Shown here piece after piece: positions 1-12,059 of a stretch of DNA of 64,000 nucleotides (positions are counted from its first letter, which is position 1; every line of letters begins with the position of its first letter). Position numbers and translations under genes: made by a program. Below the pieces are notes generated by a model. That model was not told the origin of the DNA and did not search any database. It saw nothing but the letters and a program-made list of their open reading frames with translations. This DNA comes from Aquanectria penicillioides. Its lineage: Eukaryota > Ascomycota > Sordariomycetes > Hypocreales > Nectriaceae. Location of the stretch: assembly GCA_003415625.1 (NCBI GenBank), contig PYIU01000002.1:62001-126000 (forward strand), given 5' to 3'.

Positions 1-2
1 CC

Positions 3-1965
3 TTGGTTCTTCTAGCCAGCTTCCCGGCTGCTAGTACGGCCCTCCCATTCATTGGTGTACTCCTCAACCCGCTCGCGGCTATCATCAAGTCGGCGCTCGC
101 TGGTGATGGACGCAAAATTGGGCAGCTTGGTGCCCTTGGAGGCGCGCTTGGCCGCGAAGCCACCTTTGACTACATTGTAGTAGGTGGAGGTACGGCTGGA
201 AACACAGTTGGATACCGTCTGGCCAAGGCTGGCTTCAGTGTTGCGATTCTTGAGGCGGGTTCTTGGTACGAGGTCTCGAAGCCCATCCTCGCCACTTCGC
301 CAGGCGGCGTTATTGCCGGAAGCGGTTCCAGCCTTCTTGACTCCAATCCATTGCTTGACTGGAAGTTTGCTACCCAGCCTCAGACTCACACCGACAACCG
401 CGAGATTCACTATGCTCGGGGCAAGACCCTTGGTGGCTCTTCGCAGCTCAACTTCCTCGTCTACCACCGACCCACTAACGGCACCATGGAGAAATGGGCA
501 GAGGAGGTCGGAGATGAAAGCTATAGGTATGGCTCTTAATTTGATCTATTGTAATGAAATCAGAGCTGACAGACACTGCTTTCGCAGGTGGGATCAAATG
601 CTACCCCATTTCCAGAGAAGTGCTGCTTTTACTGCTCCAAATGATACCATGCGCGGTACAAATGTAACCACCAAGTATGATAATGAGGTATTTGCCGCTA
701 CTGGCGGCCCGTTACAGGTCAGCTACGCCAACTTTGTGCCAACTTGGGCCACCCTGGTCGAGAAGGCTCTCAGTTCTCTTGGTCTTCAGAGCACCGATGG
801 CTTCAGCAACGGCAAATTGCTCGGCTACTCTTACACAACCACCACTGTTAGGCCCAAGAACGCCATCCGAAGTTCATCTGCCGACTTTGTCGAGGCTGCC
901 CGAAGTGAAAATCTCAAGACGCTCAAGGTCTACACTCAGACTCTTGCAAAGAAAGTCCTTTTTAATGAAAAGAAGAAAGCTACCCACGTTGAGGTCAACT
1001 CGCTAGGTGTCGACTACACCCTCAAAGCTCGCAAAGAGGTTATTGTTAGCGGTGGTGCGTTCCAGTCGCCGCAGATCCTCATGGTTTCGGGCGTCGGCCC
1101 CAAGGAGCACCTCGGACAATTCAACATTAGTATCATTGCCGACCTTCCCGGTGTTGGACAGAATCTTTGGGACCACGTCCTCTTTGGCCCGTCCTTTGAA
1201 GTTGAAGGCCTCGAGGACACCCTTAGCGGGGCCATCAACAACCCTGCCGTCCTCCAAGGTGCCCTTGACGCTTATATCAAGCAACAGGCCGGCCCCTTGA
1301 CTTCCAATCAGGTCGAACTGCTGGGTTGGGAGAAGCTGCCAAAGGAGTACCGATCCAAGTTCTCTGCGGAAACCCTCAAAGCCTTGTCCTTCTTTCCCGA
1401 CGATTGGCCCGAGGTTGAGTTCATCCCCCTAAACGGTTACTCTGACGATTGGACTTTCCCGCTCCTGCAGCAGCCCACTGATGGCAAGAAGTACACCAGT
1501 CTCCTTGGTGCTCTGGTCGCACCCCTCTCTCGCGGCAACATCACCCTCCAGTCCGACTCCACCTTTGATGCTCCTTTGATCAACCCCAATTTCTTGGGAG
1601 ATAAGGGCGATCAAGAAGTCGCGATTGCCATGTACCGACGTCTCCGCGAGGTTGCTCGAGCTGTTCCTTTGAAGGGTGTTGTTGGTGAGGAGGTGTACCC
1701 TGGTACCGAGCACCAGACAGACGAGGAGATTCTTGCTGTACTTCGCAATGGTCTCATGACTGTTTGGCACGCCGCTTGTACTTGCAAGATGGGCAAGTCT
1801 AGCGACAACATGGCCGTTGTCGACTCCAAGGCTCGTGTCTTTGGCGTGAAGGGCCTGCGAGTGGTGGATGCCTCAGCCTTCCCCGTCCTCATTCCTGGCC
1901 ACCCCCAGGGCACTGTGTATGGCCTGGCCGAGAAAATTGCTTATGAAATCATTAATGGCAATTAA
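3..1965 (+). CDS. GMC-family flavin oxidoreductase (5' partial)
   Basis: FAD-dependent alcohol/aldehyde oxidase or dehydrogenase of the glucose-methanol-choline family, probably secreted. Exons 3-526 and 588-1965; the 61-nt intron has GTATGG and TTCGCAG ends, and joining restores SYRWDQM. The reading frame is open to the left edge, so the true start lies upstream; the visible N-terminus is hydrophobic, like a signal peptide. In window numbering the FAD Rossmann motif (VVGGGTAGNTVG) is near residues 59-70. GMC signature 1 (GGSSQLNFLVYHR) follows near residue 145, and signature 2 (GAFQSPQILMVSGVGP) in mid-protein. The C-terminal active-site region has WHAACTCKMG and GHPQGTV, carrying the two catalytic-site histidines. 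About 633 residues are visible, normal for the family. Substrate cannot be told; fungal members act on aryl alcohols, sugars or polyketide intermediates. Confidence 0.93.
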
Positions 1966-3154
1966 GAATTTACAAATAAATTCCTCTTGGTGCTTGGAAA
2001 AGAGTTTGGCGTCGCTGGCGACCAACTTCCACAGCGGCCACTGAGATTTAATGGTAATGACATAATGATTTGCTGTTAAAGGATAGACTAAATTGAATGT
2101 GCTGGGTGAAAAGTATTTAGGGGGTCCATGATAAAGTGATTATAAATATTCTGTCGAAATTTCCTCTTTGAAAAGCCCCTGAACGAATTCGCTGAATTGA
2201 CGTACAACAAATGCGAAGTGGTAATTGTTAACAACGATGGCCTTAATACCACAATTCTGTATAGTCAGACAGGCTCTTAAATATTCGTGACCCTAAGGAG
2301 AGTTGTTATCAAGCAAGACTTGTTCTGCATTTGCCGCACCAGAAAGCCAAGCACCACAGACTTCATTGTCCCCGTGTTCTGTGTTACTAATGTCATTAGG
2401 ATGTGATTATAGTCATTGGTGGCTTACTTTGATGCCCTGATATAATCACTACATATTAAGCGAGACATAAATGAACTTAATTCTACCCCATTTAGCTAAC
2501 CCTGGGAAATGTACACCTTCTCTGATTGGATTTGGTAGAATGATACCTTGCCACGGATGAGAGGCATGAGTATGAGTGCTTCTCACATGAGTCCTTGCCG
2601 CAAAGTACTGTAGGGCATCCATTTAGTAATATCTTTAATCAACGCATTTAGACATTCTTAATGTAGCTGCGAACGGAGCAAAGGTTGGAACTAGTGGCGA
2701 AGTTGCAGTCAAACACTTTAATTCAGTACATCCCTTCTTAATCTTGCCATCTTGCGGTTTACGCCGAGGTCCAGGGTCCCAATGTAGCTAGCGTTCCGGT
2801 CCAAACAACCTAACTCCAGCCCATTGCATATTAACTCCCCCGATGTATTTGTGTTGCCTAAGCGATGCTTCTTTGCAGCGTGGCACGAATCATGGGGAAT
2901 TAACTCCAACGATTGCCGCCGCCAATGATTGACATACCGACCAACTCTTACCCCTGGAAAACCCAAATGATAGGGTAGTCTACCACCTCTATGATCCGAC
3001 CACTCCGACATGATTCTATATGTGCCGTTAGCACCGGCTTATTCAACAGGCTGTCATGCCCAGCTTCATTGCTACTTCATCTGTTCCTGCTACATCACAA
3101 GGAGCACGTTTTCGAGTATCCGAATCAGTTTGAAACTTTTGACAACTTGGAACT
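1966..3154. other. Intergenic, no gene seen
   Basis: About 1.2 kb between the GMC gene and the SDR relic. Only short ORFs without recognisable protein character on either strand; no repeat or RNA gene recognised. Confidence 0.6.
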
Positions 3155-4075
3155 ATGTCTTCGTCATACGCATGTGTCCTTCTTATCGGTGCTACTTCTG
3201 GAATAGTAGCAGCTCTGGCAGATAAATTTATTCTTAAAGGTGCCAAAGTCATAGTGGTTGGTCGACGTCAAGATCGACTTGATGCTTTATCCAGAAGCAT
3301 GGTTCTACCAAGGCCAGTGGAGTCAGGTATGATGTCACAGACAGAGGTGGTCTCGACGCCTTTGTGAGCAAGGATGTTAAAGTAAATTCCGTGATATATG
3401 TCCCTTTCAACTGACGACGTGTCGTTTCAAAAGAATCGTCGAGACATACCCGGACCTCGATTGCGTTTTTCTCAAGTCTGGTATACAAAGCCAGATTTGT
3501 CTATCGCGGCCAGGCGAGGTCGATTTAGACAGCTTTCATCAAGAAATGAACACCGACTTCAACAGGTTGGTCGACCTGTCGGTCAAGTTTCTACCGCATT
3601 TAAGGAAGAAATCCTTCCCAACGACGATTTGGATCACCGGAACCTAACTTGCCCATGTTTCAGCCGTGACCATGCCGGCATACTCTGAGTCAAAGGCCGC
3701 TCTGACAGCTTATATTGATTGCCTACGCCGCCAGAACTCAGAATCCACAACTAATATCATTGAGCTTTGGCTTTCCGTTGTTCAAACTAAGTCTTGATCA
3801 CATCCCTAGCGCTGCTTAGCCCTATGGAATAATGAGCTAATAAATCATAAGCTGAATTACACGACTACATGGGCCAAGAGACAGGCCGAACTATGGGAAT
3901 CCCTGTTACAGAGTTGATCAACAAGGCGTGGACGCAACTCGTCTCTAAGAGGGATCACATCATTGCAGGTGCCATTGGACCGGAAGAATCATTCCGGGAG
4001 GGTATCCAGCGGCACCGAGAGCTGTTTGACATGTTGTCCAATGGCCTACTGGCTCGGTGGGACTGTGAAGCATGA
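3155..4075 (+). pseudogene. Short-chain dehydrogenase/reductase relic
   Basis: The translation across frames follows an SDR from start to end. It has an N-terminal LIGATSGI nucleotide-binding segment, VIVVGRRQDRLDAL, the active-site YSESK (YxxxK) near 3680, and a C-terminus GQETGRTMGIPV...WDCEA. The gene is broken. The glycine-rich loop reads GIV instead of GIG. The frame shifts near 3290 (LSRSM against QKHGSTKASGVRYDV). Intron-like gaps near 3374-3435 and 3790-3855 keep branch-like sequences and AAG acceptors, but their donors no longer read GT (GCAAG-GATGTT and CAAA-CTAAGT). A further stop follows TIWITGT. Parts are therefore recognisable only by reading three frames. It was probably a cytosolic NADP-dependent reductase; now it is a relic. 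Confidence 0.82.
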
Positions 4076-4342
4076 ATTTATAGAGCTATAGATAGAAGGT
4101 AGACGCAGAATTTACACAATGTTTAGGCCTGGTTTTCTGAGGTTCCTATTGCGTCAATTCTAGGATTTTAGGCAAAAGCATCACTGCACACCACAATTTG
4201 TAAACTTTCAAGTGCATTTCATCCCATTTATTTGATCGCACTATGCAGAAATGGCATAGCTTCCAATCATTCTATACACTGTCCAGTAGTGCACTTCTAG
4301 AGTGAGGATCAAGACGTGAACTGAACGACATCTTGAGCCATC

Positions 4343-5640
4343 TTAAAACCGTGTTCCGCCATGTGTGTCATGCACTGTAAAATCCAACTCCGCTGCTGGG
4401 GATCTCTTGAAAGCCGCACAGACGCATACAGAGGCGTCAGTAAGGTGCAACATTGTAGGACATTGTAGGATTTGTAATAGAGAGAACGGGATTGTGTTCA
4501 CAGCTCGGGCTGTTGGCAGCAAGAATTGTGGCACGGCTGACCAAATTTGTTGAGTCATTTCGCTAATCGTCGCAGATTCCGGGCTACTCAAACCCGACGG
4601 CTCCTCTGCTTTCAATGTGCGTATCACGTTATACATCTCTAATCGCATCATCCTAATCGCGTTAAACACCCGAGTTAAATAGTGGTTCTGGTATACGTGA
4701 TAATAACAGCCATGAATGAGCGGTTCGTGTGTGTTCACGATAACGCACTGAGGTTTTCCAGGCTTGCCACATATGCCTAGCAAGGTTAGCAAGGTTAGCT
4801 TCAAGCTTCTTTGCTCTCTGGATACTCCTAAGCCAGCCACTAGAGTTCAATCACTTGCTCTGAATGCCGTTTCGAGGTCGATGATGTTTATCATCAGGCC
4901 TGTAAAATCCCATTTCATATCTCGCAAGTAGTAGCAGTCGAGCCCTGTACGAAGAGGCCCTACCGTCTCCGGCATTGGAACGCCAGCGATGCCACAGTTA
5001 ATTATGGCCGCCGTTACAGCGCGATTAGCTAGCTAAAAAGTAATGGAGTTAGAGAACTCAGCGCTGCGGGAGATGGCCATATCAACGGCACCATTTACAT
5101 GACTCATCCATGCACCTCGCTGTTGAGCTGCGGCATCCGTGATCTTCGCAAAGACATCGAGCAGAAGCACTGACTGCAACGTCTCATCAGTCACGGAAAG
5201 CCTCAAGTCGCATAGCGCAAGACGCAAGCTCTGAATGGCAGCCACATATTGTACATTTGCAAGGGTTGTCAGGGTGGAATTTCCGGGTTGAAACGCCATG
5301 AAGGCTAAGCTGACAGCGGCGACACTAGCATACAAATGTCCAGTTAGAGAGGACCGAGCCAACAGCGAAGCCAGATGATCAAAACTTCGTGAGAGGTACA
5401 CGACGCATAGAGACATGAAAGCAGTGCGAGACTGCTCCTCCCATGTGAGGTTCAAAGTAGTCGACGAAATAGAAAAGGGGGCTTGCTGCGTTAACACTTT
5501 TCACTCCGTGATAGATGTCTCGTCCCGGAACGCTAACTCGTTGGGGTCACGATAACCGTAGCAGATCAGCTGCGCTCTATGGCACTGGCAACATCCTGGA
5601 GTAATGAGATCGCACTTTGTTGGTATCAGAAGTCAGCAGT
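4343..5640 (-). pseudogene. Zn2Cys6 transcription factor relic
   Basis: Reading the minus strand from about 5640 gives, in order, the second half of a Zn2Cys6 cluster and then the regulatory domain. The third to sixth cysteine codons are at 5614-5612, 5593-5591, 5584-5582 and 5563-5561, with the correct x6-x2-x6 spacing. The tail CYGYRDPNELAFRDE follows, then a helical fungal transcription-factor domain (5497-5033 and on to about 4343, ending near SAVPQFLLP). The first half of the cluster holds a stop (HC*LLIPTKCD), another stop follows RDETSITE, and a TAG sits between SITF and LANRAVTAAI. The C-terminal part needs at least one frame change near 4850. This family normally regulates metabolic genes from the nucleus. 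No intact start was found, so it is treated as dead. Confidence 0.8.
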
Positions 5641-8600
5641 GGACCAGCCGTTGAATGCAATTAGCCAAGGGCCCTTCCTACCCGGAGCTTCCTCCTCCTA
5701 CAAGGTAGACAGTTCTGTGCGTAGTTGAGCATGATGGTAGGTTTGATAATATTTGCTAAGGTTAAGATTAACAAATGTTATGCTAAATTATTAGATTATT
5801 GTTATGGACACATACCACAATAGCCGGAGGGTTTTGGGATATCTGCAGGAGGACCCTGGCCTTTGCTTCTAAAAGTGAATCCTTGAGCGTTATATCCACA
5901 ACTCTGTTCGCACTTTATTATATATTGGGTGCCATAAATGAGAAATTCTCACAAACTTCAACCCTCCTTGCTCGCATGTGGTATGGCCAGAACTTGAAAA
6001 TGTGAAGCGAAGTAGAGGAAGAAGGGAGTTCTCTTAAACCCTAAGTAGACATACAAGCGGCTTCTTCGGCATCCTGATATGTGATACAGCCTCATTGGCG
6101 CTCACTCCAGAACGCTAGCCTCATCCGGTTACCCCTTGGCTGAAGTCATTAGTGGGGGATCTACCCACCTAGCCACTAAAATTGTGCTCAAGAACTGCAG
6201 TGCACTTTGCCGCTGACTGTGCTTGAGAGCTAAGTATACAACACTCCGGAAACACATGTTCACGCTACACAATTTGATACTAATCCTATTCCGGACTTCT
6301 CTTTAGTGCGGAATGGCTGAAAAGGGATATACCGATTGTGCTGTCATTTGTTATTTGTAGGCGTCCTAATTTACCTAGTGAAAGAATACAGTTTCTGCTT
6401 CTCTCGGATTATTAGGATTTTATTTAAGCAGTGCTCCTTGTCTCATTTGGAGCATTATGGGCTTCCTGCCGCCGATTGCAGCGCCATTCTTATCTCGACA
6501 AATGTTCCACGGACATTCTACAAACTTGCCTTGCACTTTACTCAAAGGGAACCGCTATAGTGATTTCACATCGTGGTCTTTGGAGGAGCTAGCTTAATTG
6601 GGTCAAATATACCTCTAAATTATTGAGGAAAATGTACTTTTGTCATCATACCTCTTTGAGTGCGGTGAGGCTATACTTCTGTACAGAACCTCACTTGGCC
6701 ATCTATTGTTCCACCTTATCGGTTGCATCGACAACGGGTACCTGAGTGTAGTTTTACTATACTCCGATGAGTACGTGTATTCCGAACGCAAATCGGATCT
6801 GTCGTCCCAGGTGTTTAAAACAACAGTCTTGGGTTTTTATGAGAGTTAACCACGATGTCAATCTCATTTCTTCATACCAACGAAATACCAATCCCAGTTT
6901 AATAACGGCTTCCATAAACGAAGCTAGGCGTAGTGTTGATTTTTCAGTGCACAGTATATTTGTTGTCGCAGTGATACAAGGAACCAGGCAACGCCAAAGA
7001 CCTAGGGTGACGCCAAGGCCAGAAATCCGCCATATCAGGAAGGGGTTGTATGGATTTGTGTCAAGTTGAATGATGAAGTTAGGTCAAACGGACCTAATTA
7101 GGGCGCTTATATGTTACAAATTACACCTTGTCATCTGATCACCATTCCGGGGTTCCCCCTCACGGGGCTTTGACCAAACTCCTTTGAACTAGAAGTCCAG
7201 GAATTCAATTACGAGAGCCACCGGTAGTGATTGGAATACGAAAAGATCACAGCGGAAGGGAGTCTGCTACATTGCAAACTTCATAAGAGCCCTCATCATG
7301 CCTTAGCACGACAGACGGGATTTAAGAACTTCATACTGCCTGCGTCAAAATAGATTTCATTCACACTGCACACCATCTCTTTGATCCTGCTGTGAGCTAT
7401 AAACATAATATTTCTGACCGAGGAATAAAGTTCAATTTCGAATAATTCTCATTCGGAATAACCAAATTAACTGACTCCAGATTCTAATGACGAGCTGTCT
7501 TATTAGAACCTCTACAGAGACGGCCATTTCGAACTGTCATTTATTTATTAGATTGCTAGTGATATTTTCCCCTTCCATTTACTGCATATGGATAGTTCAG
7601 GCTCATGGTGAACGAACTAGCTCGGGACTAATGTAGACAGGGGGGAAACAAAAGGCCACGGCGCTGCGCGTAGTTTTGTTGTCACAGTCTTTCGGAACGA
7701 GAGATGGAAGGCCAAAGGAATAGCATACCGACCAAGGGTAGCGGGGGCCCGAGGGCCCCCGCTACCCTTAACTTTAAAAGCCTTAGCCCTTAGCTCTTCG
7801 ATACAACACAATCCACAACACGATGCAGCTAAAATAATAATAGAAAAGGCAAAAAGAGAGGAACCACTTTAACATATAATATTCACGTGAGAAATCCTAA
7901 AGAGGTAATGTAGAGAATTTCTTTTTGGAGATTCCTAGGGATAGAGACAGGGGAAGGAGGTCGGGCGGTACTATGACCTTTTGCACCGAAAGGCACTCGG
8001 CCTCCATGGTAATTTTAACTCGGTCTGGTGGAAGATCTAGATCAATCAATGGCCGTGCAGTGCACGCAGAATCATCAGTTATGTTATTATAGCCCTTGAC
8101 ACCAGAATTGCACTTAGCGCACCAACAAAGATTTGAGAGAATGGAACACAGAAATCCACTACCAAGATAGCTATTAATCCACATACCCTCGCATTACACC
8201 AACATTGTGGCCAATATTTCACCATCCACTATATCAACAGAACCAGCCACGCGGCATCAATCATAAGCCTCATAACAGGCTTGTTCAAATGCCCATGCCT
8301 CCTAATCTTCTGGAAGATGACACCTTTATGATCTGGACCTCAAGCTTAGCTGAAATGCGATGAAGGTTAGGGGTCGGCTTGTTGACACAACATCACATCG
8401 TCAAATACGCTCTCATAACTTCCACATTCAGTTGTTATCTTCCCTGATCAGCTCTGCTATTCAATCTCCTTATTGTATTCTCCTTTAGCTAGAATACCCT
8501 ATGCCTTCGTTTTCCCTCCAATAGTAGTGCACGGAATACAACCGGGGTTTCCTCCTTCACAGAGGAAGGATCAAAACCCTGAATCTAGTACCTAAACTAA

Positions 8601-9185
8601 TGTTCGCAATTATGAAACAGAAATAGGTAATGAGCCCATTTTTTATATTGAACCGAAAGGGAATTCTTCCAAAGTTTGTTGTGGATTTATTTCTAGCCTT
8701 CTTGCCTCACTCTCTTCTGACATCCAGTATGACCTCTTGTATGTCGACAATGGTCACGCGAATTAATGTAGCAGCACTAAATTCCTGCGACCAGAAGTTT
8801 TTAACCGGGGCTAAGGTCGGACGTAACACTGAAAGGTGTGACAAGCGGCCCCTTGCAATTCCACGAATCACACCCTTGACTATAACGTGCGGATTTACAT
8901 AGCAGTAACACGTCACCGTGATTGGATTTAGTGACGGAACAATGATACAACTTAGTCCTTAGGCTCGCGGAGTCTACATACCGAGAGGATGATTTCCCAA
9001 CTAGGACTTGGCACCTGGCACTGGAGGTTTGATATCAGGAAAAGATTTATATGCCGAGAATCCCTTCATAGTGATCCTACAATCGACTTTTTGATCCAAC
9101 AGCTCCTGTATTCTAAAGCTTCCCTAGTACCTATCCAAGGTCCCCGAAACTCTGATTATTATTTGATCTATTTCCAAAGCCTATC
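5641..9185. other. 3.5-kb gene-poor stretch
   Basis: Many ORFs of 60-124 codons occur on both strands, but none shows a domain, splice structure or amino-acid bias I would call a protein. Apart from the hairpin at 7734-7769, I see nothing to annotate. Confidence 0.55.
7734..7769. repeat. Perfect 17-bp inverted repeat, 2-nt loop
   Basis: The arm AAGGGTAGCGGGGGCCC (7734-7750) is followed by GA and its exact reverse complement (7753-7769). It is very GC-rich within an AT-rich intergenic region. The sequence to its right ends in CACAATCCACAACA, which in reverse begins TGTTGTGG like a fungal LTR. I could not find the matching target duplication, so the host element is unproven. Confidence 0.85.
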
Positions 9186-10364
9186 ATGGCTGGTGTCCTC
9201 ACACTGGGCATCCTCGGGATGCTGTTTCAAACCGCCATGGCTGTCACCGGGGCGGCCGAGGGGTTTGCCAAAGGTGTCACTGGTGGCGGTTCGGCTACAG
9301 CCGTATATCCCTCGACCACTTCCGAGTTGGTTTCGTACCTTGGTGACTCCTCGGCACGCGTGATCTACCTGACCAAGACCTTTGACTTTTCTGGGACAGA
9401 GGGTACGGTTACGGCAACGGGATGCGCTCCCTGGGGCACCGGGTCGGCGTGCCAGCTCGCCATTAATAAAGACAGTTGGTGCGATAATTACCAATCATCC
9501 GCTACCAAAGTCAGCGTCAGTTATGACGCGGCTGCTACCCTAGGAATTACTGTCAAGTCAAACAAGTCTCTTATCGGTGTTGGGAGTACTGGTATCATCA
9601 AAGGCAAAGGTCTTCGCATCGTAAGCGGTGCTAGCAACATTATCATCCAAAACATTCAAATTACCAACCTTAACCCTAAATATGTTTGGGGTGGGGATGC
9701 TATCACCATAAATGATGCCGATCTGGTATGGATTGATCACGTCACGACGTCCCTAATTGGCCGACAGCATATTGTCCTTGGAACCAGTGCGTCTAATCGA
9801 GTGACCATTTCAAACTGCAAACTAGACGGCACGACTACTTGGTCTCCGAATTGTGATACATATGCATACTGGGGAATGTACTTTACGGGCTCCAATGATG
9901 TGAGTATTGCAGTCTAAAAAACCTTGCATGATTCTGATTGTTTCTAGTTGATTACTCTCAAGAACAACTACGTTTACCACTTCTCTGGTCGATCTCCAAA
10001 AATTGCCGGCAATACTCTCCTTCATGCAGTGAATAACTATTGGTATGACATCGAAGGCCATGCATTCGACATTGATTCAGGCGGCATGGTGGTGGCGGAA
10101 GGGAACGTATTTCAAAATGTTGACACGCCACTCACTTCTGCATCTACCGGCAAGTTGTTCAGCAGTCCCAGCACAAGCGCAAATGCGGCATGTGAAGACT
10201 ATTTAGGACACACTTGCCAAGTAAATGGGTATGGTAGCTCCGGAAGCTTTTCTGGGACAGACACAAGCTTCTTTTCTTATTTCTCGGGCAAAAACGTTGC
10301 TAGCGCCTCGACATACACCGCGGCTAAGGCAGTGACGACCACTGCTGGATTTGGCACAATCTAG
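9186..10364 (+). CDS. Secreted pectin lyase (polysaccharide lyase family 1)
   Basis: Cleaves methyl-esterified pectin by beta-elimination outside the cell. Exons 9186-9899 and 9948-10364 (48-nt intron, GTGAGT to TTTCTAG) give 376 residues, normal for fungal pectin lyases (about 380). Residues 1-19 form a signal peptide ending in AMA. The parallel beta-helix core shows repeated I/V-N rungs ([38 protein letters not shown]). The family hallmark [14 protein letters not shown] is at 182-195, with the conserved arginine expected to act in catalysis. Pectin lyase is preferred over pectate lyase because the calcium-site Asp cluster of pectate lyases is not evident and the GRQH segment is lyase-like. 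It stands alone with long flanks. Together with the LPMO at 22.3 kb it points to plant-wall degradation. Confidence 0.93.
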
Positions 10365-10451
10365 CTTTGCCAGGGCAAAATGACGAGGATTATGTGTATC
10401 CCCTCACGGACAAGGGAGTCAAGAATTTACTGTTTACGAACTTTTTTGTTT

Positions 10452-10493
10452 TGTTCAATCCAACAGGGTCAGATGTTCAATCCAACATGGTCA
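10452..10493. repeat. Tandem repeat, two 20-bp copies (22-bp period)
   Basis: TGTTCAATCCAACAGGGTCA at 10452-10471 recurs at 10474-10493 with one mismatch. It lies about 90 bp past the pectin lyase stop codon, in the probable 3' untranslated or terminator region. Confidence 0.85.
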
Positions 10494-12059
10494 AGGTAGC
10501 TCATGTAGTTAGCTTGAGTGTGCAATAAGTCAATTTAAATTCCGGGTGAAACATACCGTTGTAAACCAAGAGCTCTTCCTACGCAATCACACCTACATCA
10601 TTCACTATTTATGTGCTAAAGGACGAGCCAAATGAGCCCTTATTTTGCATGTACCCACAAGGCAATTTTTTAAGCAGGTTTTGAATCTAGCTGCGGCCTG
10701 CGTACTACAAGGACATGGCTAAGCCATATTCAATTTTGTACAAGTATGTTTGTGGTGATCTGCCTCCGATTGCCCAACACATTGGACTTTTTAGATGTGG
10801 AAGGTCGTCATCGCAAGTCCCGAACTAAGATTGCCAGATGGGTTTCCAGTCCGCTGCATTCCATCTCCCCTGGCATATATATCCATTTTTCCCATTCGAT
10901 AATGCATGGAAGGCTTTGGGCTGTGTGATTATGCAGACCCTGGATCGTGCAGGCTTGTTGCACATCATCAACTCCCACCATCACGCTTGATCAAGCCTCA
11001 GGCTATTTATTTGGCTAAGTGACTCAAGGACATGTTGGTTTGGAACCTAGTCCATTCTCAAAATCAGGTTACTACGTATTGAATTCTGGGTGCGATTTGT
11101 TTGAAAAATATTGGTGGAAAATATTGTCCTATGCACATGCAGTCAGCGCTAAAACGACCAGCTAGACAGGGTGTTGATAGTACGCGTAACAACCTGTTTC
11201 GCATCAGTTCGAGTGAATACATAATCTTGGCCTGTCAATCCTCAACCTAGCTACTTTTATTTCTTCAGGAGTACTAAACGCACCAATGAACCACATAGTT
11301 GGAGTAGTCGGGTATTTGTTTCCCGAATCAAGCCTGGCGCAATACTCGTCACGTTCGATAATGGCCTGATATTCCCCATCCACTCTGTCGGGATATTTCT
11401 TCAGCTGCGAGTCTGCGGCCCTCTATTAGCCGACCTTCGCAGTCACACGTTAGTCAACATGTAGATCTGCAAGATCAGAGACATATCTGGAAAAGAATCA
11501 GATTGGGGAGTGTCATAGCCACGCTCAAAATCGTACTAATTACACGCTTGGGAATCATCAAGCCCAGGTCGACCCCGGGTTTGGCCTCGAAACTTCTTCA
11601 ATTCACTCCCTAATATTCTTTGATATACTGTTACCTCTTGTCTCGAAACCTTCAAGGAGTAATCCCTAGGAATCGTTCAATCTTCTTCTTGGTTCCTATT
11701 TCACCTGGTCAACCAGGTCATGCATAAACATTGCACCTTCATTCCCCTGAATGACGAAGTCAAAAAGCTTATATCCAGGCCCGCCTTACGCCCACTGGTC
11801 TACTTACCACCTATTTCTGAAGATCTCCGTCTTCGGCCCGTCAAATAATTAGTAAGAAATGGTACCCCCTTTCACCCCTCAGGGAAAGTGATGGAAAATT
11901 GCCAGACAGATATCCTGCTACTCTTTGTTCATTTCACATACAATATGTAGATAAATATCTGCTCAATAGACACTATGCAAGTTATTTCATGTTCAAAGCG
12001 CACAGATGACTGTAGCCAAGATATCATTCATAAAGCGGTTGCGTATCCTATTTTGTTCA
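10494..12059. other. Intergenic, no gene seen
   Basis: 1.6 kb between convergent genes. Only short unsupported ORFs; no repeat or RNA gene recognised. Confidence 0.55.

Noticed and set aside
12..467. 151-codon minus-strand ORF opposite the GMC gene
   Set aside because: Antisense shadow; the plus-strand GMC reading has all family signatures.
2718..3011. 97-codon minus-strand ORF in the first intergenic region
   Set aside because: No domain, no splice partners, ordinary length for chance in this composition.
7734..7769. Rho-independent transcription terminator
   Set aside because: Shape fits a bacterial terminator, but the genome is fungal and there is no gene next to it; kept as an inverted repeat.
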